Shown here: one piece after another, positions 27,962 to 35,754 of the stretch
Position numbering within the stretch: position 1 is the stretch's first letter
Layout: every line of letters begins with the position of its first letter
Origin: Pollutibacter soli
GTDB lineage: Bacteria; Bacteroidota; Bacteroidia; Chitinophagales; Chitinophagaceae
DNA length: 64,000 bases
NCBI GenBank assembly: GCA_029269725.1
Contig: JARJHS010000003.1
Span: forward strand, 340,292-404,291
Direction: 5' to 3'
Program-made: the position numbers and the translations under genes
Notes under the pieces: model-generated
Seen by the model: only the letters and a program-made list of their open reading frames with translations
Databases searched by the model: none
Told to the model about the DNA's origin: nothing

Positions 27962-28292
27962 TCGGCAGCAGGCAACAGTGAGCAGACAGCAGATATATTA
28001 CAGAGAGTTTTAGAAAAATAATATTCGTATAAAAAAAGACAATCCCGAAAGATTGTCTTTTTTATTTGAATTGTCAGTTGTCGGCCGCCAGCCGGCACGC
28101 AGGTTGTCAGAACTTTTGCAGTCAATTCTTTAAATTGTGAGGAGCTTTTTTCTATCGCGCACAGTAAACCCTGATTTGTCTTTTGTCTGAAATAGATACA
28201 GATAACAGAATACAGAAACATTTAACAAAAACAAAAGCCGGCTGTTCCCTACCTACAACTTAATACTTACTACTCACTTCAACGCCCTTCAC
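27962..28292. repeat. Intergenic region with terminator, TTGTCAG heptads and a shared GCCGGCTGTT motif
   Basis: After the queA terminator this gap has TTGTCAG/TTGTCGG at 28071-28084, another TTGTCAG at 28104-28110, GCCGGCTGTT at 28237-28246 and CTTACTACTCACT at 28266-28278. The same motifs recur at 57074-57175 and 60307-60319. No gene is visible. Confidence 0.6.
28032..28064 (+). terminator. Rho-independent terminator after queA
   Basis: The stem AAAAGACAATC/GATTGTCTTTT with a 6-nt loop is flanked by A and T runs, so it can work in both directions. It lies 70 bp after queA. Confidence 0.9.
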
Positions 28293-29612
28293 TCACAATC
28301 CAAAAAGTCCGCTATTCAACAGCTGCAATGTTTTCTTCTTGTCATCAGATGAAATAAGTAATGACACATTATGCTTGCTTCCTCCAAAACTTACCATCCG
28401 CACAGGTACAGATTTTAAAGAATCAAAAAGTCGGCTAAGCATTTCCGGTGTCTGTGAAATATCATTACCAACAATAGATACAATTGTCTGATCCTTATCA
28501 ATTCCGATGCTTCCAAACGGTTCCAGCTCACGTATAATTTCCGGAAGAAATGCATCAGTGTCAATCGTGACAGATACTGCAACTTCTGATGTAGTAATCA
28601 TGTCGATGGGTGTGCGGTACTTTTCGAAGACCTCAAAAATTTTGCGCAAAAATCCATAAGCCAGGAGCATACGACTGCTCTTAATATTAATTGCGATAAT
28701 GCCATCTTTTGCTGCAATAGCCTTCGCACCTACTGATCCCGCCTCCTGCATGATTACCGTTCCCGCAGCGTCAGGTTGCATGGTATTGAGAAGTTTCACC
28801 GGTACTTTCTCCAGTTGGGCCGGCCAGATACACGTCGGATGCAAAATTTTTGCACCGAAGTAGGCCAGCTCCGCAGCTTCATCAAAACTCAGTTGTTCGA
28901 TGGCAACCGTTTTTGATACCACACGTGGATCGTTGTTATGCATACCATCGATATCCGTCCAGATTTCGCACACGCTTGCATTTACGGCAGCAGCAACTAA
29001 CGATGCCGTGTAGTCGCTTCCTCCTCGTTTTAAATTGTCAATTTCGCCACGGGCATTGCGACAGATATATCCTTGCGTGATAAATAACTTTTTATCCGGA
29101 TGCTGTTGCAAAATATTTTTAAGTCTGCTTCGGATCAGAGGCAGCTGAGGTTCTTCGTTCTGATCAATGCTCATGAATTCAAGAGCCGGCAGAAACAAAT
29201 GATCAATTCCTTTTTCTTCGAGGTAAACAGAAAAAAGTTTTGTACTCATCAACTCACCCTGCGCGAGAATATCTTTATTTAATGCTTCATTGAAAGATAT
29301 TTTCAGGATGATCTGGAGAAATTCAAAATGTTCGGCAATGATAGCGTTAGCTTTTGCCCTGTATTTTTCTTCTTTTAAAAGATCAAGAATGAATGATTTA
29401 TAATGAGCCTCGAGTTTTTCAATCTGCTTTTTTGCGCCTTCCTTATCCCCCTTCGCCATTGCATCACCGATAGACACCAATGCATTTGTCGTTCCGCTTA
29501 GTGCGCTGAGTACTACGATCGTTGCTTCGTTGTCGCGGGTGATCAGTTCAGCCACCTGGTGCATCCGCTCAGGCTTTCCGACGGACGTACCGCCGAATTT
29601 CATAATTTTCAT
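28293..29612 (-). CDS. lysC: Aspartate kinase
   Basis: Phosphorylates aspartate at the start of lysine, threonine and methionine synthesis. The 439-residue monofunctional enzyme begins MKIMKFGGTSVGKPE, with RGGSDYTASLVAAAV and WTDIDGMHNNDPRVV in the kinase domain. Two C-terminal ACT domains follow (around residues 300-439) and usually give allosteric control by amino acids. No homoserine dehydrogenase is fused. The gene is alone on the minus strand, downstream of the malate/lactate dehydrogenase gene, with an AACGTTN repeat between them. Confidence 0.93.
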   Translation of the reverse strand: MKIMKFGGTSVGKPERMHQVAELITRDNEATIVVLSALSGTTNALVSIGDAMAKGDKEGAKKQIEKLEAHYKSFILDLLKEEKYRAKANAIIAEHFEFLQIILKISFNEALNKDILAQGELMSTKLFSVYLEEKGIDHLFLPALEFMSIDQNEEPQLPLIRSRLKNILQQHPDKKLFITQGYICRNARGEIDNLKRGGSDYTASLVAAAVNASVCEIWTDIDGMHNNDPRVVSKTVAIEQLSFDEAAELAYFGAKILHPTCIWPAQLEKVPVKLLNTMQPDAAGTVIMQEAGSVGAKAIAAKDGIIAINIKSSRMLLAYGFLRKIFEVFEKYRTPIDMITTSEVAVSVTIDTDAFLPEIIRELEPFGSIGIDKDQTIVSIVGNDISQTPEMLSRLFDSLKSVPVRMVSFGGSKHNVSLLISSDDKKKTLQLLNSGLFGL

Positions 29613-29638
29613 TGCTTATAAGTTGGTTTTACATTTTG

Positions 29639-29663
29639 CGTTCAACGTTTAACGTTTAACGTC
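29639..29663. repeat. AACGTTN heptad repeat between the malate/lactate dehydrogenase and lysC genes
   Basis: A partial CGTTC unit, then AACGTTT twice and a terminal AACGTC. It sits 10 bp beyond the stop of the upstream minus-strand gene and 27 bp before the lysC start. Confidence 0.9.
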
Positions 29664-29673
29664 GCGCGCGAAA

Positions 29674-30750
29674 TTATAACTTGATGCTGAATTTAAGACC
29701 AGTATTTTTCAAGTCTTCCAGAACGGTATCAAGAAGCGGAATGCCGTTTTCCAGCCTGTCTTTTTCAGCTTCCCTTTCAGGATCACCAGGTATCAAAACC
29801 TTATCCTGGCCAGCAATCGGCTTAGCATTCCTGAATCTTTTTATCCAAAGGTCCATATCGCGGAAAAAATCTTTTTCAGGTCGGAACGCATCTACGCGCA
29901 TCGCACCAAAAAAGTGACCGATTCCCTTTCCGGGCTGGTTTTCGGGCATTGGTACATAAGCGGGAAAAGGTGGAACCCACGGACCAAAATTGGCACCACT
30001 CAATACTGCAGAAAAAATGTCCACTATAGAGCCCAGTGCATATCCTTTATGACTTCCGTGATCACGATCTCCACCCAAAGGAAGCAATGCGCCCCCGTTT
30101 TTCAAAGCATGCGGATCAGTAACAGCATTTCCTTCGCTGTCCTGTATCCATCCAACCGGCGCATCCTTGTGTTTTCTCTGCAGGATTTCCAGCTTTCCAT
30201 TTGCAGCTGTAGTCGTTGCCATATCAGCAACAAAAGGTGGTTCCGTTTCTGCGGGCACCACAACGCAAATAGGATTTGTACCGAGCATTCTTTCAATGGA
30301 AAATGTTGGCGCAACAAGTGCGCTGGCATTAGTCATGGATATGCCAATCATTTTATGCTGAAGTGCCCGCATCGCATGTTGCGCCGCTATTCCAAAATGA
30401 TTACTGTTTTGTACACTCACCCAACCAGTACCAGCCTGTTTGGCTTTAGTGATAGCTATATCCATAGCCTTGGGTCCGACCACCAGGCCGAGACCCGAAT
30501 CTCCATCAACTACCCCCGTTGATGGAGATTCATGTATAAGTTTAATATCCGGTTTTGCATTCACCCGTCCCACCTCCCACAACCTAACGTAACCGGATAG
30601 ACGTGCAACTCCATGCGAGTCGATACCACGCAGATCGGCAGCGACAAGTGACTCAGTAGCCAGCTTTGCATCTTCGGGACTGCATCCAATCGCTGAAAAA
30701 ACTGCTGTGACAAACCTGACCAGGTCTGTGGTATCAATACGATTTTCCAT
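29674..30750 (-). CDS. Malate/L-lactate dehydrogenase family oxidoreductase (Ldh_2)
   Basis: A 358-residue NAD(P)-dependent 2-hydroxyacid dehydrogenase of the YiaK/YbiC family. Motifs include DLRGIDSHGVARL, VQNSNHFGIAAQHAMRA, ISMTNASALVAPTFSIERMLGTNPICV and the GDRDHGSHKGYALG loop. The frame is open to 30888, but the extra 46 residues are encoded by palindromic intergenic DNA; the ATG at 30750 matches the family. A TATTTTTG -7 box ends only 4 bp before this ATG, so the transcript may be leaderless. The substrate (malate, lactate, sulfolactate, ureidoglycolate) cannot be read. Confidence 0.87.
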   Translation of the reverse strand: MENRIDTTDLVRFVTAVFSAIGCSPEDAKLATESLVAADLRGIDSHGVARLSGYVRLWEVGRVNAKPDIKLIHESPSTGVVDGDSGLGLVVGPKAMDIAITKAKQAGTGWVSVQNSNHFGIAAQHAMRALQHKMIGISMTNASALVAPTFSIERMLGTNPICVVVPAETEPPFVADMATTTAANGKLEILQRKHKDAPVGWIQDSEGNAVTDPHALKNGGALLPLGGDRDHGSHKGYALGSIVDIFSAVLSGANFGPWVPPFPAYVPMPENQPGKGIGHFFGAMRVDAFRPEKDFFRDMDLWIKRFRNAKPIAGQDKVLIPGDPEREAEKDRLENGIPLLDTVLEDLKNTGLKFSIKL

Positions 30751-30754
30751 TCCG

Positions 30755-30762
30755 CAAAAATA
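30755..30762 (-). promoter_or_regulatory. -7 box directly upstream of the Ldh_2 ATG
   Basis: The minus strand reads TATTTTTG, a TAnnTTTG match, 4 bp from the start codon. With Bacteroidota spacing, transcription would begin at or next to the ATG. Confidence 0.5.
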
Positions 30763-30802
30763 ACATTGTCGTAGATTAAAACTGCCTGAAAACCGTAAAG
30801 CT

Positions 30803-30875
30803 GCCTGCCGGCAGGCGCTGACAACAAGCTGTTCAAAACTGTAAACAATGAACTGCGAACCTGCCTGCAGGCGGG
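30803..30875. repeat. Pair of GC-rich palindromes in a divergent promoter region
   Basis: A perfect 14-nt palindrome GCCTGCCGGCAGGC (30803-30816) and an imperfect 16-nt one centred on GCCTGCAGGC (30863-30872) lie about 55 bp apart between two divergent genes. They are more GC-rich than the surroundings. They could be operators or members of a palindromic repeat family. Confidence 0.65.
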
Positions 30876-30917
30876 CTGGCCGTTCCACAGCCGCTGATTA
30901 TTCTGTAAGTTTATTCC

Positions 30918-32204
30918 ATGAAATTGATTTTTTCTGTATTGTTTTTTATGATCTGTTTTGTCCGGGGCTATACTCAGCTGGACAAATCAGCCATACATAC
31001 CCGTTTTGTTTTGCATACCGAAAGGGAAAAGCTTCACAGGAATATGTACGAACGAACGATCCGGACCAACCTTTCCGGACAGCTCGATACAGAAACAGAA
31101 TATCGCTTTCAATCCGCCTTTTATACAGTCACACAATTCCTGATTGACGACAGCATTGTATTTGCAGGATTCAATAAAGTGCTCCGGCGTTATGACTCAC
31201 TGGAATGGGAAACACGTCGTTCTTTTCTTGAAGCCATATACGCGTTGAATCCAAAAAAATATACGGGTGCCATTGAAAACATCTTGTCAAAAGAAATTCA
31301 TCCGAAAGGTGTAGCGATGGCAGCCTTGTTTGTCTACCGAAACGATAGTACAAAACAGAAACAAATAATCTATACCATAAACAGACGATTTCCTGATTAC
31401 CCAAATATTCCGGTACTATCAGAACTGATGAAGTGGATGCTGACTGGAACTGTAATAAAAAAGGACAAACTTCCTGATCTCAACGAATTGTTTGCGGCGC
31501 AGCAGGAACACCGCGGTAAAATGATCTATTCTTTTCAAAGAAAAAACCGCGATCATCCCGGCATTGCCATCATCCAGGGTGAAGATGGAAAATTTGTTCG
31601 TGATGATAACGGAGAACTCATCACCATAAGACAGCTTGCGAGATCAGGTTCCAATCTCCCCTATTTCGTTACCAATGGAAATACGCCGCAGGGAATATAT
31701 AGTTTACAGGGTGTCGATATTTCTGCAAATCTTCTGATCGGACCAACACCGAATATTCAAATGCTCATGCCTTTTGAAAAATACTGGAACTGGTTCTTTC
31801 ATTCTAATGCAGATTCCACTTATCCCTTACTCTCCTACCTGAATATATTACCCGACAGCTGGCGCGATTATCTTCCGGTACAGGAAGCTTTTTTCGCAGG
31901 TAAGACAGGGCGTACAGAAATCATCGCTCATGGTACTACCATTGATCCTAAATACTTCAGCGGAAAACCTTTTTATCCCATTTCGCCTACCCTTGGCTGT
32001 TTGTGTGCGCCGGAAAACTGGAATATATCCACCGGTAAGCTCACGACCAGCGAACAATTCAGGTTGGTAGATACCTATTATTCGCAACCTGGCTCAGATG
32101 GATATTGCATTGTTTTAAATCTTGATGATAAACAACAAGCTGTATCCCGCGAAGAGATCGAAGCGATTGTGAAGCAATTCGAGACTAAACAATTTTTCAA
32201 ATGA
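30918..32204 (+). CDS. Secreted protein with divergent L,D-transpeptidase (YkuD)-like motifs
   Basis: A 428-residue protein with a signal peptide (about residues 1-19, ending RGYTQ). Residues 20-200 are mainly helical and of unknown type. The C-terminal half has NGNTPQGIYSLQG (about 254-266), IIAHGTTIDP (about 335-344) and TLGCLCAPENW (about 358-368). Together these resemble the TPxGxY, HG and [S/T]xGC elements of YkuD L,D-transpeptidases, but the spacing is longer than usual and overall similarity is low. If correct, Cys361 would be the nucleophile and the protein would act on periplasmic peptidoglycan. Otherwise unknown. Confidence 0.65.
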   Translation: MKLIFSVLFFMICFVRGYTQLDKSAIHTRFVLHTEREKLHRNMYERTIRTNLSGQLDTETEYRFQSAFYTVTQFLIDDSIVFAGFNKVLRRYDSLEWETRRSFLEAIYALNPKKYTGAIENILSKEIHPKGVAMAALFVYRNDSTKQKQIIYTINRRFPDYPNIPVLSELMKWMLTGTVIKKDKLPDLNELFAAQQEHRGKMIYSFQRKNRDHPGIAIIQGEDGKFVRDDNGELITIRQLARSGSNLPYFVTNGNTPQGIYSLQGVDISANLLIGPTPNIQMLMPFEKYWNWFFHSNADSTYPLLSYLNILPDSWRDYLPVQEAFFAGKTGRTEIIAHGTTIDPKYFSGKPFYPISPTLGCLCAPENWNISTGKLTTSEQFRLVDTYYSQPGSDGYCIVLNLDDKQQAVSREEIEAIVKQFETKQFFK

Positions 32205-32689
32205 AATTCTGCAATGGACTCATTAGCTAATGTCAAAAAAGGCTTCCCCAAATATAAATTTCCAGCTAACACACTCCGCCGGAGCGATAAATCGAATCTA
32301 CATTTAAACATATCGAACAGGATACTCCTGCCGGAGCGCAAGGCAACAAACCGATTTTGCGTTGAGATTATCGATATACATATTAATTGATCATTAAAAA
32401 TTTTTCCAATGATGATTTAAATGTAAATGAGAACGATGCAAACTGAATCCTCAAAAAATCTTCATTTCGATGGTGATTCGAATTGCTTCTCCCGCTCCAT
32501 CGGAACGCTCTGTTTGTAGCAAAGCGTTGTGAATTTGAAACCTGTATTCCACCCCAGTGCACCGTTCTGCAGGCATCTTGTTGCCAAATCAATTCTTATC
32601 TGGTAATCTTTTTTCTGAACGCTATCGATCAATTCACAATCAGCTGTGCAACGCGATCAAACCACAGGTTGTCAGATAAAAAAAAGAAA
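32205..32689. repeat. Gene-poor 485-bp gap with three palindromes
   Basis: No convincing gene. A perfect palindrome CATTAGCTAATG lies at 32221-32232. Two short hairpins, CTCC-GCC-GGAG (32274-32284) and CTCC-TGCC-GGAG (32325-32336), share the CTCC/GGAG arms. The frame at 32483-32689 is open into the next gene but looks non-coding. Confidence 0.55.
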
Positions 32690-33097
32690 ATGTTCAGGGT
32701 AATTGTTTGTGTTGCGCTGTTGCTGCCCTTGCTGGTAGCATGTGAAAAAGAGCAGTCGATGAGTTTTGAACCGGGTGTGTACAAAGGATCATTCAGAAGA
32801 AGTGGCCAGGGCTATAACGGTACTTCCAGGTCGGAGGTGGAACTTATTTTTGATGGAACCACTTTCTGGGGAAGCAGCGCCTTACCCTATTATCCGGCTA
32901 TCGGTGAAGGAAAGTATTCGCTGATGCGCGATAAAATTGTTTTCAGAAACGAATCGGTATTTCCTGCGAATTTTGATTGGTCACTGATTCTCGACGAATC
33001 CTTCAGTACCAATATGGAGGGCGATAGTATTGTGCTGATCAAAGGACATAGTACTACCTCTCTTCATCATGACGTATACACTTTAAAAAAACAATAG
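32690..33097 (+). CDS. Small lipoprotein of unknown function
   Basis: A 135-residue protein with a lipoprotein signal: a hydrophobic stretch then LLVAC at about residues 14-18, Cys18 being the lipidation site. The mature part is beta-rich, with GVYKGSFRRSGQGYNGTSRSEVELIFDGTTFWG resembling a small lipocalin-like or META-like barrel. The upstream in-frame extension to 32483 lacks a signal and is rejected. It converges on ssb with a shared bidirectional terminator. Confidence 0.75.
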   Translation: MFRVIVCVALLLPLLVACEKEQSMSFEPGVYKGSFRRSGQGYNGTSRSEVELIFDGTTFWGSSALPYYPAIGEGKYSLMRDKIVFRNESVFPANFDWSLILDESFSTNMEGDSIVLIKGHSTTSLHHDVYTLKKQ

Positions 33098-33105
33098 GAC
33101 AGTTG

Positions 33106-33139
33106 AAAAAAATCATCCGCCGCGGCGGATGATTTTTTT
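33106..33139. terminator. Bidirectional terminator between a lipoprotein gene and ssb
   Basis: The perfect 22-nt palindrome at 33112-33133 (arms ATCATCCGCC and complement) is preceded by an A run and followed by a T run. It can end both the plus-strand lipoprotein transcript and the minus-strand ssb transcript. Confidence 0.9.
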
Positions 33140-33173
33140 GCACATGATAACCGCTATTCAAAACAAAAACCCA

Positions 33174-33587
33174 TTAGAAAGGAAGGTCATCGACTGGTTC
33201 TGACATATCACTGGTTACCGGAATTCCGTTGGAACCAAAGCTATTTGACGCCTGCGTACTTTCGGTCCTTTCCGAACTACCCAGCAACTGAACACTAAAA
33301 ACACGAAGATTAAGTGAAGCTCCGGCAGTTCCATCATTTTTCGAATAGGATCTCACTTCAGGAGCACCCTCAACATAAACCTGCTGACCCTTTTTTAAAT
33401 AGGGAGCGATTCCTGTTCTCTCCGTCCAGTAGGAACATTCCACCCAGGTGGTTCTTTCCTTTAGTGCTCCGGCAGAATCTTTGAATTTTTCAGAATGGGC
33501 AACGCTGAAATTGATTACGTTTTTTCCACTCACCGTATTGGTTGCACAATCTTTACCCAGGCGCCCGATGACTTGTAATTTGATCAT
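33174..33587 (-). CDS. ssb: Single-stranded DNA-binding protein
   Basis: Binds single-stranded DNA during replication and repair. From ATG 33587 the product is 137 residues. It has an OB fold starting MIKLQVIGRLGKDC, with NFSVAHSEKFKD, TTWVECSYWTER and KKGQQVYVEGAPEVRSY. After a flexible Ser/Asn-rich linker it ends EPVDDLPF, the acidic tip that recruits partner proteins. An open frame reaches 33719, but the extra 44 residues have no SSB character. This is one of possibly several SSB paralogs. Confidence 0.92.
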   Translation of the reverse strand: MIKLQVIGRLGKDCATNTVSGKNVINFSVAHSEKFKDSAGALKERTTWVECSYWTERTGIAPYLKKGQQVYVEGAPEVRSYSKNDGTAGASLNLRVFSVQLLGSSERTESTQASNSFGSNGIPVTSDMSEPVDDLPF

Positions 33588-33726
33588 AGTAACAGTTTTA
33601 TTGAATGCAATTTCGCCCCGTTTGCTATGGCAGAAAAGTGAAAAACAACATAAAAAAGCACCATTTTTCCACTGAAACGATGGTGTTAAAACACGCCAGG
33701 GCCCGTCAACACTGGGCAAACTTTGC

Positions 33727-33734
33727 TATTTTTG
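33727..33734 (+). promoter_or_regulatory. -7 box upstream of mnmA
   Basis: TATTTTTG matches TAnnTTTG and ends 13 bp before the mnmA ATG, implying a very short leader. Confidence 0.5.
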
Positions 33735-33747
33735 CAAAAAATCTGAA

Positions 33748-34854
33748 ATGAGCAGGCGGGGTAAAGTCATGGTAGCTATGAGCGGCGGAATCGATAGTAC
33801 GATTACTGCATTAATGCTTCATGACCAGGGTTATGAAGTTGTGGGAATCACCATGAAAACATGGGACTATGCCAGTTCCGGAGGGGGTAAAAAAGAAACC
33901 GGCTGCTGCAATCTCGATTCTTTTAATGATGCCCGCGCAGCTGCTGTACATCATGGTTTCCCTCATTTCGTACTTGATATCCGGGAAGAATTCGGGGATT
34001 TTGTGATCAGCAATTTTGTTGATGAATACCTGGGAGGTCGCACTCCTAATCCATGTGTGATGTGCAATACACATATCAAATGGCGCGCGCTGCTGAAAAA
34101 AGCAAACGCGCTGGAATGCGATTTTATCGCCACCGGCCATTATGCTAAGATCCGCGAAGAAAACAATCGTTTTGTTATCAGTAAAGGCACTGATGAAACC
34201 AAAGATCAGAGTTATGTGCTCTGGGGGCTTCAGCAGGACCTGCTTTCGCGTACGCTGCTGCCCCTTGGCGATTACCGGAAAACGGCTATCCGCCAGATGG
34301 CTCTCGACTACGGTTATCCTGAACTCGCATCAAAAAGTGAGAGTTATGAAATCTGTTTTGTTCCCGACAATGATTACCGCGGTTTCCTGAAAAGAAATGT
34401 TTCAGGCCTCGAGGATCGGGTTAAAGGCGGCAATTTTGTTGATAAAAACGGGAATATCCTCGGCCAGCATAAAGGTTATCCGTTTTATACAGTGGGTCAG
34501 CGAAAAGGGCTCGACATCACTTTCGGGAAGCCTGTATATGTGACTGCCATCAGTCCGGAATCCAATACAGTAATGCTTGGGGATGAAGAAGATCTGAATA
34601 AGTCGGAAGCATGGGTTCAACGGCTGAACCTTATCAAATACGACCGTATTCCCGAAGGCCTTGAGTCTTCTGTAAAGATCCGATATCGTGATAAAGGCAC
34701 CCCCGGCACTTTGCACAATGCAGAGAATGGCGGTATCAAAGTACAGTTTCATGTAGAAGCCAAAGGTGTAGCGCCCGGACAATCTGCTGTATTTTATGAA
34801 GGAGATGATGTACTGGGGGGAGGGATCATACAACGTTATCACACATTGATTTAA
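33748..34854 (+). CDS. mnmA: tRNA-specific 2-thiouridylase
   Basis: Thiolates U34 of tRNA-Lys, -Glu and -Gln. The 368-residue protein has the PP-loop AMSGGIDSTITALML at about residues 10-24, TPNPCVMCNTHIKW with the first catalytic Cys, ATGHYAKI, KDQSYVLWGL, and YEICFVPDNDYRGFL with the second Cys. The C-terminal barrel contains YTVGQRKGLDI. Both redox-active cysteines are present. It is a single gene divergent from ssb. Confidence 0.96.
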   Translation: MSRRGKVMVAMSGGIDSTITALMLHDQGYEVVGITMKTWDYASSGGGKKETGCCNLDSFNDARAAAVHHGFPHFVLDIREEFGDFVISNFVDEYLGGRTPNPCVMCNTHIKWRALLKKANALECDFIATGHYAKIREENNRFVISKGTDETKDQSYVLWGLQQDLLSRTLLPLGDYRKTAIRQMALDYGYPELASKSESYEICFVPDNDYRGFLKRNVSGLEDRVKGGNFVDKNGNILGQHKGYPFYTVGQRKGLDITFGKPVYVTAISPESNTVMLGDEEDLNKSEAWVQRLNLIKYDRIPEGLESSVKIRYRDKGTPGTLHNAENGGIKVQFHVEAKGVAPGQSAVFYEGDDVLGGGIIQRYHTLI

Positions 34855-34974
34855 GCAATATCTGGTAAAAGCAGAGCGTTTTAACCTGCGGATATCTGAG
34901 ATGTTTCATAATCTGATCTATATCCTTCAAAAACAATCAATTGTCCACGTGCGCATAACTGTGCTACCTTATTT

Positions 34975-35730
34975 ATGCTGAAAAGAATTTCCTTCGCGTT
35001 AGCCGCAATACTGGTTTGCACATTGGTTTTTCAGTCATGTTCGAAAGAAACCGAGACTATTCAGACTGATCCGATTGCCGATTATCTCCCGATGCAAGTG
35101 GGCAAAACAATCACATATAAAATGGATTCCACCGTTTATGTCAGTCTCAATACGGTGAAAGAAGTTCATAGTTATGTTGTCAGGGATATTGTTGAAGCGG
35201 AAGTAACAGATAATGTTGGAAATCCTTCTTATCGTATCCGCCGTATGATCCGTAGCAATGATGACACTTTGGTTTGGGGTGATAATGCAACTTTTATTGT
35301 AACACCCCTTAGCAAATCGATGGAGTACATCGATAATAACCAACGTTTCATAAAATTGCAGGAACCCATCCGTGAAGATTTTGTATGGAAAGGAAACAGT
35401 TATATCAACACCTACTCCAACCCGGATTTGCAGTATCTGGATAATTGGGAATATTATTATTTCAATGTAGGAATGCCGTTTACGCTTCCATCAATGACGG
35501 TGGATTCAAGTATTACCGTAATTCAACGCGACGAAATTCTGGGCGATCCAAACAACAAAAGTTTCTATTATGAGATCAACCAGGCGAGTGAAGTGTATGG
35601 AAAAGGAATCGGATTGATTTATCGTAATTTCTTGCACGAAGCCTGGCAACCACCGAATATTACATCTGTTGCTGGTTATTATGAACCTAATAGTTATGGC
35701 ATTACTTTGACCATGCTTAGCTATGAATAG
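34975..35730 (+). CDS. Lipoprotein of unknown function
   Basis: A 251-residue lipoprotein: the N-terminal hydrophobic stretch is followed by LVFQSCSKE, with lipidation Cys near residue 22. The mature region DYLPMQVGKTITYKMDSTVYVSLNT suggests a beta-rich surface or periplasmic protein common in Bacteroidota. The tail contains GKGIGLIYRNFLHEAWQP. I do not recognise a functional family. It lies 24 bp upstream of the secreted subtilase gene and may be co-expressed with it. Confidence 0.8.
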   Translation: MLKRISFALAAILVCTLVFQSCSKETETIQTDPIADYLPMQVGKTITYKMDSTVYVSLNTVKEVHSYVVRDIVEAEVTDNVGNPSYRIRRMIRSNDDTLVWGDNATFIVTPLSKSMEYIDNNQRFIKLQEPIREDFVWKGNSYINTYSNPDLQYLDNWEYYYFNVGMPFTLPSMTVDSSITVIQRDEILGDPNNKSFYYEINQASEVYGKGIGLIYRNFLHEAWQPPNITSVAGYYEPNSYGITLTMLSYE

Positions 35731-35754
35731 TCGACTCGTTTTCTGGTATCTTAT

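Noticed and set aside
30751..30888. N-terminal extension of the Ldh_2 protein
   Set aside because: The extra 46 residues are encoded by palindromic intergenic DNA, and the -7 box lies within them.
32483..32689. Upstream extension of the small lipoprotein frame
   Set aside because: It lacks a signal peptide and would bury the lipobox; the ATG at 32690 gives a standard lipoprotein signal.
33588..33719. N-terminal extension of SSB
   Set aside because: No SSB fold or other motif; the OB fold starts at the ATG at 33587.
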